Of a stretch of 64,000 nucleotides of DNA, positions 50,972 through 59,461 are shown in pieces; the stretch's first letter is position 1, and every line of letters begins with the position of its first letter. The position numbers and the translations under genes were made by a program. Origin of the DNA: Sinorhizobium fredii USDA 205 (lineage in GTDB: Bacteria; Pseudomonadota; Alphaproteobacteria; Rhizobiales; Rhizobiaceae); NCBI RefSeq assembly GCF_001461695.1, contig NZ_AUTC01000146.1, positions 186,001 to 250,000 of the forward strand, written 5' to 3'. A model generated the notes under the pieces. The model made no database searches. It had not been told where the DNA came from and saw only the letters and a list, made by a program, of their open reading frames with translations.

Positions 50972-51979
50972 ATGATCCGGTTGATGGCCATCGTCCTGGC
51001 ACTTTTGTTGTCCTTTTCGCCCGCCGTGGCCGAGCAGTTCTCCGTCGTTCGCGAACTACTGACGGAGCTTGCCGATCGGAACGATCTGAAGCCTTTGAAA
51101 ACCGTCATCGTCGCGCGCCACGGTGAGACGATCGCCGAAAAGGGATATCGCGGCCACTCGCCAGGCGAATCGACCAATATCAAATCCGCATCGAAATCGG
51201 TCATATCGGCGCTCGTCGGAATCGCGATCGACAAGGGCCTTCTCGACGGCCCTGAGCAGAAGATTGCGCCGCTTTTGAAGGAGGACCTGCCGTCGTCCGC
51301 GGATCCGCGGATCAACGACATCACCATAGGCAACCTGCTTTCGATGCAGGCCGGACTTGGCCGTTTGTCGGGGCCGAACTACGGCCGTTGGGTATCGAGC
51401 CGCAATTGGGTTCGCTTCGCCCTCGCACAGCCTTTCGCCGACGAGCCGGGCGGCCGGATGCTCTATTCGACGGCGTCCACCCACCTGCTTTCGGCGATCC
51501 TGACCAAGGTTGGCGGCAAGTCGACGCTCGCTCTGGCGCGTGATTGGCTCGGCCCGCTTCAGGGGTTCAGGATCGGTGCCTGGGAACGCGATCCGCAAGG
51601 CATCTATCTCGGCGGCAACCAGATGGCGATGAGCGCGAGATCGCTGCTCGCCTTCGGAGAACTATACCGCGAGGGTGGCCGGACGGCGGACGGACGGCAG
51701 ATCGTACCGGCGGATTGGATCGATCTTTCGTGGCAGCCGCACACGAATTCCTACTTTTCCGGTGACGCCTACGGCTATGGTTGGTTCGCCCGGCAGATCG
51801 GCGGCGAGACCGTCCATTTCGCCTGGGGCTACGGAGGCCAGATGCTCTACATCATCCCGTCGCTGAAGCTCACCGTCGTCATGACCTCCGAGGAGACCGG
51901 CCCCTCCGCGCGCAGCGGATACCGCGACGCCCTGCATGGCGTTCTGGCGGAGATCGTCAGCGCCGTGAAAACGAATTGA
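50972..51979 (+). CDS. Secreted serine hydrolase (class C beta-lactamase fold)
   Basis: A 335-residue protein with a signal peptide (Leu-Ala-Leu-Leu-Leu-Ser-Phe, Ala-Val-Ala end near residue 20). The penicillin-binding fold is shown by the Ser72-Ala-Ser-Lys75 catalytic motif, Tyr-Ser-Thr near 170 and a Trp-Gly-Tyr-Gly-Gly segment near the C-terminus in the place of Lys-Thr-Gly. Members include esterases, D-amino peptidases and 6-aminohexanoate hydrolases; true beta-lactam resistance is not implied. Located in the periplasm. Confidence 0.9.
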   Translation: MIRLMAIVLALLLSFSPAVAEQFSVVRELLTELADRNDLKPLKTVIVARHGETIAEKGYRGHSPGESTNIKSASKSVISALVGIAIDKGLLDGPEQKIAPLLKEDLPSSADPRINDITIGNLLSMQAGLGRLSGPNYGRWVSSRNWVRFALAQPFADEPGGRMLYSTASTHLLSAILTKVGGKSTLALARDWLGPLQGFRIGAWERDPQGIYLGGNQMAMSARSLLAFGELYREGGRTADGRQIVPADWIDLSWQPHTNSYFSGDAYGYGWFARQIGGETVHFAWGYGGQMLYIIPSLKLTVVMTSEETGPSARSGYRDALHGVLAEIVSAVKTN

Positions 51980-52091
51980 TACCACGGCTGCGCGAGCCGA
52001 CAGCGGATGATGTCGGATCACGGAAGTCGCGAAAGGCTGAAACGAGCCTTTCGCGATCAGCAGTTCATGACGCGACCGAGCGCCAGCCGCC

Positions 52092-52751
52092 TCAGGCGGT
52101 CGGCTGCTTGGTCTTCCTGAGATAGGGAAGGACGGTATCGAAGGAGCCGAAACGCTGGATGGCGTCCTCGTTCGATACGGCCGCCGTGATGATGACGTCC
52201 TCGCCCTGTTTCCAGTTTGCCGGCGTTGCGACCTGATGCTTGGCGGTGAGCTGGATGGAATCGATGGCGCGCAGAATCTCGTTGAAGTTGCGGCCGGTGG
52301 TCATCGGATAGGTGAGGATCAGCTTGATCTTCTTGTCCGGGCCGATGACATAAACCGAACGCACCGTGGCGTTGTCGGCCGGGGTGCGGCCCTCGGACGT
52401 TTCGCCGGCGCCGGCCGGCAGCATGTCGTAGAGCTTGGCCACCTTCAGATCACGGTCGCCGATCAGCGGATATTCGACATCGAAACCGGTCGCGACCTTG
52501 ATGTCGTTCTTCCATTTGGCGTGGCTGTCGACGGGATCGACCGAAATGCCGATGATCTTGACGCCGCGCTTGCGGAAATCACCTTCGACGCCGGCCATGG
52601 CGCCGAGTTCGGTGGTGCAGACGGGCGTGAAATTCTTCGGATGGGAGAAGAGAACTGCCCAGCCATCGCCGATCCATTCATGGAAGTTGATCGGGCCGTG
52701 CGTCGTTTCGGCGGTGAAATCGGGGGCGGTTTCGTTGATGCGGAGGCTCAT
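52092..52751 (-). CDS. 1-Cys peroxiredoxin (Prx6 family)
   Basis: A 219-residue thiol peroxidase that reduces hydroperoxides. The peroxidatic Cys is at residue 45 in Pro-Val-Cys-Thr-Thr-Glu, preceded by Ser-His-Pro-Lys-Asn-Phe-Thr. The C-terminal 1-cysPrx domain (about 160-215, Thr-Pro-Ala-Asn-Trp-Lys-Gln-Gly-Glu-Asp) and the lack of a second conserved Cys place it in the Prx6/1-Cys group. The frame is open upstream, but ATG 52751 with AAGGAGC just before it gives the family length. Confidence 0.95.
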   Translation of the reverse strand: MSLRINETAPDFTAETTHGPINFHEWIGDGWAVLFSHPKNFTPVCTTELGAMAGVEGDFRKRGVKIIGISVDPVDSHAKWKNDIKVATGFDVEYPLIGDRDLKVAKLYDMLPAGAGETSEGRTPADNATVRSVYVIGPDKKIKLILTYPMTTGRNFNEILRAIDSIQLTAKHQVATPANWKQGEDVIITAAVSNEDAIQRFGSFDTVLPYLRKTKQPTA

Positions 52752-52926
52752 GGCTTGCTCCTTTCGGGTCGGCAGGAATGGCCCAAGAATAGCGCAATCA
52801 ACGGAGTTTTCGAGGAGGAAACGCGCGATCGGCGTCGTCAAGCGAAATAGCCGCGGCGTGTTCCTGCCGGTTCGGAGAAAATTCTTCTCTGACAAGATGT
52901 TAGTCTTCTGCCGCGAGAATCGCGCG

Positions 52927-52957
52927 TTGACACAGACCGACCGCTGCCGCATAGAAT
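52927..52957 (+). promoter_or_regulatory. Predicted sigma70-type promoter of thiD
   Basis: TTGACA at 52927-52932 and TAGAAT at 52952-52957, spacing 19 (18 if read as ATAGAA), just before the TPP riboswitch. Confidence 0.6.
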
Positions 52958-52963
52958 GCCGCC

Positions 52964-53113
52964 ATTCCGAGGGGAGCGCCGAGCGGCGCTGAGACGGCGG
53001 TGAGCCGGACCCTTGAACCTGATCCGGGTCATGCCGGCGTAGGAACGGAACGAGGCTGCCCTCACCACGTCTTCGCCGTCACCTGGGTCTCCGTGATTTT
53101 TCGTCAGGAGATC
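52964..53113 (+). promoter_or_regulatory. TPP riboswitch (thi-box) controlling thiD
   Basis: The aptamer core is plain: GGGGAGCGCC at 52971, GCTGAGA at 52988, then ACCCTTGAACCTGATCCGGG at 53010-53029 and GCCGGCGTAGGAA at 53033-53045. After it, GGTCTCC (53086-53092) can pair with GGAGATC (53107-53113), which contains the thiD ribosome site, so thiamine pyrophosphate binding should block translation start. Confidence 0.92.
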
Positions 53114-53118
53114 GACCA

Positions 53119-53937
53119 ATGCCGCCTCTTCCTTCCTTCCCGCCGATTGCACTGACGATTGCCGGATCGGATTCAGGCGGCGGGGCCGGTATCCAGGCCG
53201 ATCTGAAGACCTTTTCGGCCCTTGGCGTCTACGGCGCCAGCGTCGTGACGGCGATTACGGCGCAGAACACGAAGGGCGTCACCGCAGTCGAGGACGTCTC
53301 ACCAGAGATCGTTGCCGCGCAGATCGATGCGGTCTTTTCCGATCTCGACGTGAAGGCGGTCAAGATCGGCATGGTCTCGCGGCGGGAAACGATCATCGCC
53401 ATCGCCGAAGGCTTGCGCCGCTTCGACAGGCAAGCGGTCGTCGATCCGGTCATGGTCGCGACATCCGGCGATGCGTTGCTGCAGCCGGATGCCATGGCCG
53501 CGCTCACGCGCGAGCTTCTGCCTCTGGCGATCGTCGTCACACCCAATCTGCCGGAGGCAGCACTTCTTACCGGTCGGCCGATCGCCGAGGATGAAGCCGA
53601 GATGGCCCGCCAGGCCGAGGCGCTGATGAGGGCGGGCGCGCGCTCCGTGTTGATCAAGGGAGGACACCTGCAGGGCAGCGACGCCACCGATCTGTTCTTT
53701 GATGGCGATCGGCTCGTCCGGTTCCCCGCAAAGCGCGTCGAGACGCGCAACGATCACGGCACCGGCTGTACGCTTTCGGCGGCGATCGCCGCCGGTGTTG
53801 CCAAGGGGCAGTCGCTCGCCGAGGCGGCGGGCGCCGCGAAGGCCTATCTGCACGCGGCGATCTCCGCCGCCGACAGGCTCAAGGTGGGTGAGGGGCGGGG
53901 ACCCGTACACCATTTTCACGGGTGGTGGTCGCGCTGA
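53119..53937 (+). CDS. thiD: Hydroxymethylpyrimidine/phosphomethylpyrimidine kinase
   Basis: A 272-residue ThiD kinase that phosphorylates HMP and HMP-phosphate for thiamine synthesis. Gly-Ser-Asp-Ser-Gly-Gly-Gly-Ala-Gly-Ile-Gln-Ala-Asp near residues 15-27 binds the pyrimidine; Asn-Asp-His-Gly-Thr-Gly-Cys-Thr near 211-218 is the catalytic anion hole. CAGGAG stands before ATG 53119 and is under the TPP riboswitch. thiD next to exoP is the arrangement known from S. meliloti. It stands alone, without thiC/thiE neighbours. Confidence 0.96.
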   Translation: MPPLPSFPPIALTIAGSDSGGGAGIQADLKTFSALGVYGASVVTAITAQNTKGVTAVEDVSPEIVAAQIDAVFSDLDVKAVKIGMVSRRETIIAIAEGLRRFDRQAVVDPVMVATSGDALLQPDAMAALTRELLPLAIVVTPNLPEAALLTGRPIAEDEAEMARQAEALMRAGARSVLIKGGHLQGSDATDLFFDGDRLVRFPAKRVETRNDHGTGCTLSAAIAAGVAKGQSLAEAAGAAKAYLHAAISAADRLKVGEGRGPVHHFHGWWSR

Positions 53938-53944
53938 GGCAGTC

Positions 53945-54054
53945 TGCTGCATGTTTCTATCCCTAGATCGCAGCCGATCTAGGGATAGAAACATGCAGCA
54001 ATTCAAAGTGCTACAGCGACCTTTGTGCGTCTGATAAGACGCACGTCGCTGTAG
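53945..54054. repeat. Two-hairpin intergenic mosaic repeat, copy 3 (most intact)
   Basis: A perfect 26-bp stem (53945-53970 with 53975-54000, loop CAGC) joined by ATTCAAAGTG to a second hairpin: CTACAGCGAC (54011-54020) with GTCGCTGTAG (54045-54054) and an inner GTGCGTCT/AGACGCAC stem. It lies between the converging thiD and exoP genes. Confidence 0.9.
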
Positions 54055-54092
54055 TGCAGGCGACCGACATTCGGCGGCCGCCTGGACGCCGG

Positions 54093-56456
54093 TCAGGCGG
54101 CGGTGTGCCGGTTCGTGACGCCTTCCTCGATATAGTACTTGCCGTAGCGGTGGCGATACTTCTCTGCGCCGCCGAAGTCGCTGTATTTTTCGAGTTCGTC
54201 CATGTCGGTCTTGTTGAGGATCACGCCGAGGACCTTGGCATCGATCTGCGGCTCGGAATTGAGGAGGTCGCGAACGAGCCTCGAGGGCGTCCGGCCCCAT
54301 TCCGCGACGAAGAGGACGCCGTCGGCGAGCGGCGCGAAGGCCTTCGCATCGACGACCGGAGCAAGCGCGGCAAGATCGACCACGACGTAGTCGAAGGAAT
54401 TGCGGGCATTCTCGATCAGTCCCGCCATCGCCGGTGAGGCGAGCAGTTCGTTGCTCTGGTGCCTGCGATCCGACGCTCCACCGCCGGCCGGCAGGATCGC
54501 CAGCTTCGTGCGCTGGTCCACCTTGATACCGGCGGGCCAGGTCGCCTCGCCCGTCAGCGTCTCGACCAACCCCGTGCGCGGCGCAGGGGTGATCATCTGG
54601 GTGAGCCCCGGCTTGCGGATGTCGGCGTCGATCAGCAGGGTCCGCTTGCCGCTGGAGGCGAGCAACGCCGCGAAGTTTGCAGCGACGATCGACTTGCCCT
54701 CGTCCGGAAGAGCGGAGACGATCGCGATGACGCGACTCTCGTTACCGGGCAGCATGTGATCGCAGGCGAGCTTGGCATTCCGGAACGTTTCCGCGAAGGC
54801 GGAGCGCGGTGCGTCGAGCACGACGCGCGACAGGCGTTGGAACGGCGTGGCGTCGTGCGACGGATCGTGTGGTTGCCGATCCGATCCGAAGCGGGCGCGC
54901 ACGAGCTCTGTCGTTTTCTTCGTCCGTGTGCCGATCAGCGGAACATAGCCGAGCGAGCGGTGGCCGAGCACGGAGCGCACGTCACCTTCAAGCCGGAAGG
55001 TCCTTTCGCGGAATTCGAGGAATGCGGCATAGGCGCCGCCGACCATCAGGCCGAGCACGGCCGAAAGTGCCAGCGTCATGGTCTTCTTGGGGCTCGATGG
55101 CGCCGTCGGAACGCCGGCCTCGGAAATGACGCGCGCCTTGGCGATCGGGAAGGACTGCTGCTGCGTCGCCTGTTCGTAGCGGCCGAGATAGGATTCGTAG
55201 AGCGTCTTTAGCGCCGCCGACTTCTGCTCGAGAACCCGCAACTGGACGAGCGACTTGCTGGATTCCGAATTCTTGCCGGCGATTCCCTCGATGCTCTTGC
55301 GCAGCGACGCCTCGCGCGAGCGCGCGACTTCGAACTCGTTCTTGTAGCTTGCCGTCAATTGCTGCAGTTCCTGGTAGATCTGCCGCCCGATGTCATCCTT
55401 CTCGGCCCGGAGCGAGACCGCCTGCGGGTGGTCCTCGCCGAAGTTTTGGGCCACCTCCTGCTCGCGCTTGCCGATGGCGAGATAGCGGGTGCGGAGGTCC
55501 CGGATCACCGAATTGTCGCCCTCCTTGGGAGAGATGGTGGCGTTGTTGACGCCGGCTTCCTGCCCTTGATCGATGATCGACTTGAACTGTTCGTAGCGGG
55601 CCGAGGCACTGGCCGAGTCCGCCTGGGCGACGATCAGCTGGCTGTTGAGGTCGGAGAGTTGTTGTTCGGACATCAGTTCGCCGCGCGCGGCCGTCAGGCC
55701 GCTCTCGCTGCGGAATTGTTCGACCTCGAGGGCGGCTGCCTGCGAGCGCTGCCGTAGATCGTCGAGCCGCTCCTGCAGCCAGACCGATGCCCGCTCCGTC
55801 GCTTCGAAGTTCGCATTCAGCTGGTCCGTCAGATAGGAGTCGGCATAGGTTCTGACGACCGTTGCAGCAAGCTGCTGATCGCTCGCGCGGTAGGAGAGTG
55901 CAATCACCGAACTGCGGCCAACGCGTTCCACATAGAGCGACTGCTGCAGGAGGGCGGCAGCCTTCAGGCGGCGGCCATTGCGCGCCGCTTCCTCGGAGAC
56001 GCCCGGCCCACCGGAAAAGAGGCCGGTTGCCGTCCTCAGCCAGTCCTTGAGGACGGCGACCGGGGAACGCGGGGGATTGACGAGCGTGTCGTTCTCGGAA
56101 AGGTTGAGCTTGTCGACGACGCGCAGCGCCAGTTCCCCTGACTTCAGGATCTCGACCGCACTGGCGATCTGCGTATCGAGCATCTGGCTGTTCGTCGGCA
56201 CCGGCTCTTCCTCGGCATATTTCGACAGGTTGTCGTCGAGGAGGATCTGCGTCAGAGACGTGTAGAAGGGTGTCGCGAACAGCAGATAGGCGGCCCCAAG
56301 CAGAATGAAGAGCACCACGAAAGCCGCAACGAGCCTTGCCCGGCGGACGACGACGGCCAGCAGACGATCGAGATCGATAAAGCCGTCAGACTGCTCTTCG
56401 CGGGGCACGATGCTCAAGGGTACACTTCTCTGTTTCATGGGGGCCGTTCTGTTCAT
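54093..56456 (-). CDS. exoP: Succinoglycan polymerisation/export protein ExoP (Wzc-like)
   Basis: A 787-residue inner-membrane co-polymerase with a bacterial tyrosine-kinase domain, almost exactly the S. meliloti ExoP length. TM1 at about 40-62, a periplasmic coiled-coil domain to about 440, a Pro-rich turn (Val-Pro-Thr-Ala-Pro-Ser-Ser-Pro-Lys-Lys) just before TM2 (about 460-480), then a P-loop domain with Pro-Asp-Glu-Gly-Lys-Ser near 605 and Leu-Leu-Ile-Asp-Ala-Asp-Ile-Arg-Lys-Pro near 625. A C-terminal tyrosine cluster follows (Tyr-Arg-His-Arg-Tyr-Gly-Lys-Tyr-Tyr). ExoP sets EPS chain length. A second Met at residue 7 is an alternative start. Confidence 0.96.
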   Translation of the reverse strand: MNRTAPMKQRSVPLSIVPREEQSDGFIDLDRLLAVVVRRARLVAAFVVLFILLGAAYLLFATPFYTSLTQILLDDNLSKYAEEEPVPTNSQMLDTQIASAVEILKSGELALRVVDKLNLSENDTLVNPPRSPVAVLKDWLRTATGLFSGGPGVSEEAARNGRRLKAAALLQQSLYVERVGRSSVIALSYRASDQQLAATVVRTYADSYLTDQLNANFEATERASVWLQERLDDLRQRSQAAALEVEQFRSESGLTAARGELMSEQQLSDLNSQLIVAQADSASASARYEQFKSIIDQGQEAGVNNATISPKEGDNSVIRDLRTRYLAIGKREQEVAQNFGEDHPQAVSLRAEKDDIGRQIYQELQQLTASYKNEFEVARSREASLRKSIEGIAGKNSESSKSLVQLRVLEQKSAALKTLYESYLGRYEQATQQQSFPIAKARVISEAGVPTAPSSPKKTMTLALSAVLGLMVGGAYAAFLEFRERTFRLEGDVRSVLGHRSLGYVPLIGTRTKKTTELVRARFGSDRQPHDPSHDATPFQRLSRVVLDAPRSAFAETFRNAKLACDHMLPGNESRVIAIVSALPDEGKSIVAANFAALLASSGKRTLLIDADIRKPGLTQMITPAPRTGLVETLTGEATWPAGIKVDQRTKLAILPAGGGASDRRHQSNELLASPAMAGLIENARNSFDYVVVDLAALAPVVDAKAFAPLADGVLFVAEWGRTPSRLVRDLLNSEPQIDAKVLGVILNKTDMDELEKYSDFGGAEKYRHRYGKYYIEEGVTNRHTAA

Positions 56457-56488
56457 CTTGTTCTCCGGTCCTCCTGCATGCTCATTGA

Positions 56489-56553
56489 AAACATGCAGTA
56501 TTTCAAAGTGCTACAGCGACTTTGCGCGTTTCGTAAGACGCGCGGCGCCGTAG
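56489..56553. repeat. Partial intergenic mosaic repeat, copy 4
   Basis: ACATGCAGTATTTCAAAGTG followed by a hairpin from CTACAGCGAC (56511-56520) to GCGCCGTAG (56545-56553) with an inner GCGCGT/ACGCGC stem. The first palindrome is mostly lost. It lies between exoP and exoN in the same transcription direction and may weaken exoN-to-exoP read-through. Confidence 0.75.
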
Positions 56554-56590
56554 TCCCGGCCGCCCTATCGGGCGGCCGGTGGTTTCGCGC

Positions 56591-57496
56591 TTATGCCGCC
56601 CGGATGCGGCTTTCGTGAGACAGGACGATCTCGCGAACCGATTCGAAAACGATGTCGCCGATATCCGCGCGGGCGAGCGCAAAGGCGACATTGGCCTCGA
56701 TGAAGCCCTGCTTCGAGCCGCAATCGAAGGTACGGCCTTCATAGGGATGGGCATGGAAGGGCTGGTCCGCCGAAAGGTTCAGCATGCCGTCGGTGAGCTG
56801 GATCTCGTTGCCGGCACCGCGTGCCTGGTGCGCGAGAATGGAAAAGATCTCCGGCTGCAGGATATAGCGGCCGTTGAGATAAAAGTTGGATGGCGCCTGG
56901 CCCGCCGGCGGCTTCTCGACCATCTGCGTCACCGAGAAGCCGTGCCGAACCGTGTCGCCCTTGCCGACGATGCCGTATTTCGAAGCCTCCTCGGGGGCGC
57001 ATTGCTCGACCGCGACAACATTGCCGCCGACCTCGCGGTAGAGGTCCATGAGCCCGGCCATGCAGCCGCGTGCGCCATAGGAGACCATGTCCGGCAGCAG
57101 CAGCGCGAAGGGCTCGTCGCCGATCAGCTCGCGCGCGCACCACACCGCGTGGCCGAGGCCGAGCGGCGCCTGCTGGCGCGTGAAGCTGACCGAGCCGGCC
57201 TTCGGCAGCATGGCCTCGAGTTCAGAGATCTGCGCATTCTTGCCGGAGCGCGACAGCGACGAGATGAGTTCGGGCGTGTCGTCGAAATGGTCCTCGATCA
57301 CCTGCTTGTTGCGGCTGGTGACGAAGACGATGTGCTCGATGCCGGCCTGACGTGCCTCATCGACGGCGTATTGGACGACGGGCCGATCGACGATCGTCAA
57401 CATTTCTTTCGGCACGGCCTTTGTCGCAGGAAGGAACCTCGTCCCGTTTCCTGCGACCGGGATCACTGCTTTCCTGACGGTCCTGATGCGGTCCAT
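56591..57496 (-). CDS. exoN: UTP-glucose-1-phosphate uridylyltransferase
   Basis: A 301-residue UDP-glucose pyrophosphorylase (GalU type). The nucleotide-binding signature Pro-Val-Ala-Gly-Asn-Gly-Thr-Arg-Phe-Leu-Pro-Ala-Thr-Lys is near residues 13-26, with Pro-Lys-Glu-Met-Leu next, and Val-Glu-Lys-Pro in the substrate region. It supplies UDP-glucose for succinoglycan. The start ATG 57496 lies four bases after the exoO stop; the longer upstream reading overlaps exoO and is rejected. Confidence 0.95.
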   Translation of the reverse strand: MDRIRTVRKAVIPVAGNGTRFLPATKAVPKEMLTIVDRPVVQYAVDEARQAGIEHIVFVTSRNKQVIEDHFDDTPELISSLSRSGKNAQISELEAMLPKAGSVSFTRQQAPLGLGHAVWCARELIGDEPFALLLPDMVSYGARGCMAGLMDLYREVGGNVVAVEQCAPEEASKYGIVGKGDTVRHGFSVTQMVEKPPAGQAPSNFYLNGRYILQPEIFSILAHQARGAGNEIQLTDGMLNLSADQPFHAHPYEGRTFDCGSKQGFIEANVAFALARADIGDIVFESVREIVLSHESRIRAA

Positions 57497-57500
57497 TTTG

Positions 57501-58538
57501 TTATCCTTTGCTTGTGTGAGGATCATTGCCCAGCGGGGATCGTTCAGCCGCCACCGTGATCGGGGCGGGTTGCGGCGCCCGCGCCGCCAGGCGGCGCAAT
57601 CGCGCGGCGATCGGCATCCTGAGATGCCGAAGCGCAAAGGGGTCGGCGAGCGCGGTCCTCAGCGCTCCAGCCAACGATCTCGATTTCAATTGCTCGACGA
57701 GAAGGAGAAAAGAGCGCGCCTGACGGAACCCACGCGCCCGTTTGCGTTGCATCCTTCGCGACAGCGGATCGAGAATGTGTTGGCACAGGAACGCCGCGTC
57801 GGCCGCCATCATCGCGTCAATGTGTTCGAGCTTCAGCACGCGCGAGATCGAGCCCTCGCGGATATGATAGGTGTAGCCGGCGGAGGGCTCGACGGCGCAG
57901 CGGCCGCCACAGGCAAGCGCGGATGCGAGCAGGATGTAGTCCTCGCCGATCCTCAGCGACTCGTCGAAGGAAAGGCCATGTTCGGCGAGGAAGCGGCGCT
58001 CGAACACTGGCTTCATATAGCCATAATTGTGCTCGGAGCGGAAAATCACATTCGACTCGATGAAGGCCGGCAGGGTCAGTGCGGGCAGCGCCTCGAGTTC
58101 GGCGTCTTCGAACATCCGGACATTGCTTCCGTCGAGCGACAGCACGTCGAGATTGTCGACGACGATCTGCGCTCCGGCCGCTTCGGCACGCCCAGTCATC
58201 CGCGCCAGCCGTCCGGGGCGCACCGTGTCGTCCGAATCGAGAACGGCGATCCAGCGGCCGCGCGCCGCCTCGAAGCCGGCATTGCGGGCCCCGCCCGGAC
58301 CGCGATTGCGCTCAAGCGCAATGAGCCGGACCCTCGGGTCGTCGATAGCCGTGACAAGAGCGGCCGTCGCATCCGAGGAGCAGTCGTCGACAACGACCAC
58401 CTCGACCGTGACGCCCTCCTGGGCAAGGGCACTGCCGACCGCACGGGTAATCGTATCGGCAGCATTGTAGGCGGCGACTACGAAGGTGACATCGGGCTCG
58501 TTCGCGGGCGAGTTCATAGGATCGTTAAGGGCGGTCAT
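57501..58538 (-). CDS. exoO: Succinoglycan glycosyltransferase ExoO
   Basis: A 345-residue family-2 glycosyltransferase. The GT-A fold shows Val-Val-Ala-Ala-Tyr-Asn at about 20-25, Val-Asp-Asp-Cys-Ser near 50 and the metal-binding Leu-Asp-Ser-Asp-Asp near 100-104. In S. meliloti ExoO adds a beta-1,6-linked glucose to the growing lipid-linked octasaccharide. Its start overlaps the exoM stop by four bases. Assignment by position in the exo order and by fold. Confidence 0.93.
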   Translation of the reverse strand: MTALNDPMNSPANEPDVTFVVAAYNAADTITRAVGSALAQEGVTVEVVVVDDCSSDATAALVTAIDDPRVRLIALERNRGPGGARNAGFEAARGRWIAVLDSDDTVRPGRLARMTGRAEAAGAQIVVDNLDVLSLDGSNVRMFEDAELEALPALTLPAFIESNVIFRSEHNYGYMKPVFERRFLAEHGLSFDESLRIGEDYILLASALACGGRCAVEPSAGYTYHIREGSISRVLKLEHIDAMMAADAAFLCQHILDPLSRRMQRKRARGFRQARSFLLLVEQLKSRSLAGALRTALADPFALRHLRMPIAARLRRLAARAPQPAPITVAAERSPLGNDPHTSKG

Positions 58539-59461
58539 TGGGAGGTCAACTCGGCTGCTCCGTATTGCTCGAGCTCCTTGTGTCCGAGAAGGCCGCTGAT
58601 CACGCCGGCATGCAGTGCGGCGCGCAGGGCATAGCGATTTCGGCGGACAGCTGAGGGTAGGAGGAGGATCGTTGCGACTGCACAGAAGGTCACCTTGGAG
58701 GTCGCCAGCGCAAGGCTCAGGGGGTACCCCGGACCGCTCGCCTTTTCTGTCAGCAGCCGGCCGTGGGTCTGGCCGGAACGGAAGCGGCGCTTGGCAAGCC
58801 AGCCAATCGATGCCCGACTTTCCGGCACCGGCTCATGCACCCAGGCGTCCTGCGCAAAGGCGATCGTTCCGCCTGCCTGGTGCATGCCGGTAAAGAAGTC
58901 GGTGTCCTCGCCTCCGCTTTTGCCGAGCGCGAGCTTGAAGCGGCGGCTATGGAGCGACGGGGCCTTGAGCCGGAGCAGGGCGTTGCAGGTATAGCCGGTG
59001 CGGATTTCGCCCCTGACCCAGACCGGAAACGTCGAGTGGAAGTCGCCGCGGCGCATCCAGGCGGGCGCCGACGGCGCGTAGTGGGCCCGGACCGGGCCGA
59101 GGATTGCGTCCGCGCCGGTCGCCTGCGCCTCTTCCAGGAGGCGCACCAGCCAATCGCGCGAGGCGGTCTCGTCGTCGTCGATGAAGGCGAGCAGGTCGCC
59201 GGTGCTGTTGTCGAGACAGGCATTGCGGGCGATCGAGATATTCGAAGCGGGGCAATGGACATAGGTGACCTCGAAAGGCATCTCCGGCCGGAGTTCCTCG
59301 ACGAGCGCCCTGGCGCTCGGCGTGGCATCGTTGTCGGCAACGATGAGGCGCAGCGTCGCCCTGGCGGGGATGGTCGCCGCCGCAAGCGACCGGAGCGTTG
59401 CGGCGAGTTCGGGGCGCCGGAAGGTGCAGACGCCAATGTCGATCTGAAAGGTCGCGCTCAT
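58535..59461 (-). CDS. exoM: Succinoglycan glycosyltransferase ExoM
   Basis: A 308-residue family-2 glycosyltransferase with Ile-Gly-Val-Cys-Thr-Phe-Arg-Arg-Pro at residues 8-16 and Phe-Ile-Asp-Asp-Asp-Glu near 93-98 as the metal site. A hydrophobic segment near 250-275 could touch the membrane. ExoM adds the beta-1,4-linked third glucose in S. meliloti. ATGA overlaps on both sides (exoA before, exoO after) mark a tightly coupled operon. Confidence 0.94.
   Translation of the reverse strand: MSATFQIDIGVCTFRRPELAATLRSLAAATIPARATLRLIVADNDATPSARALVEELRPEMPFEVTYVHCPASNISIARNACLDNSTGDLLAFIDDDETASRDWLVRLLEEAQATGADAILGPVRAHYAPSAPAWMRRGDFHSTFPVWVRGEIRTGYTCNALLRLKAPSLHSRRFKLALGKSGGEDTDFFTGMHQAGGTIAFAQDAWVHEPVPESRASIGWLAKRRFRSGQTHGRLLTEKASGPGYPLSLALATSKVTFCAVATILLLPSAVRRNRYALRAALHAGVISGLLGHKELEQYGAAELTSQ

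Noticed and set aside
50972..51979. Serine hydrolase read as a resistance beta-lactamase
   Set aside because: The Ser-x-x-Lys fold is shared by many esterases and peptidases, and the Lys-Thr-Gly motif is not in its usual form; resistance cannot be claimed.
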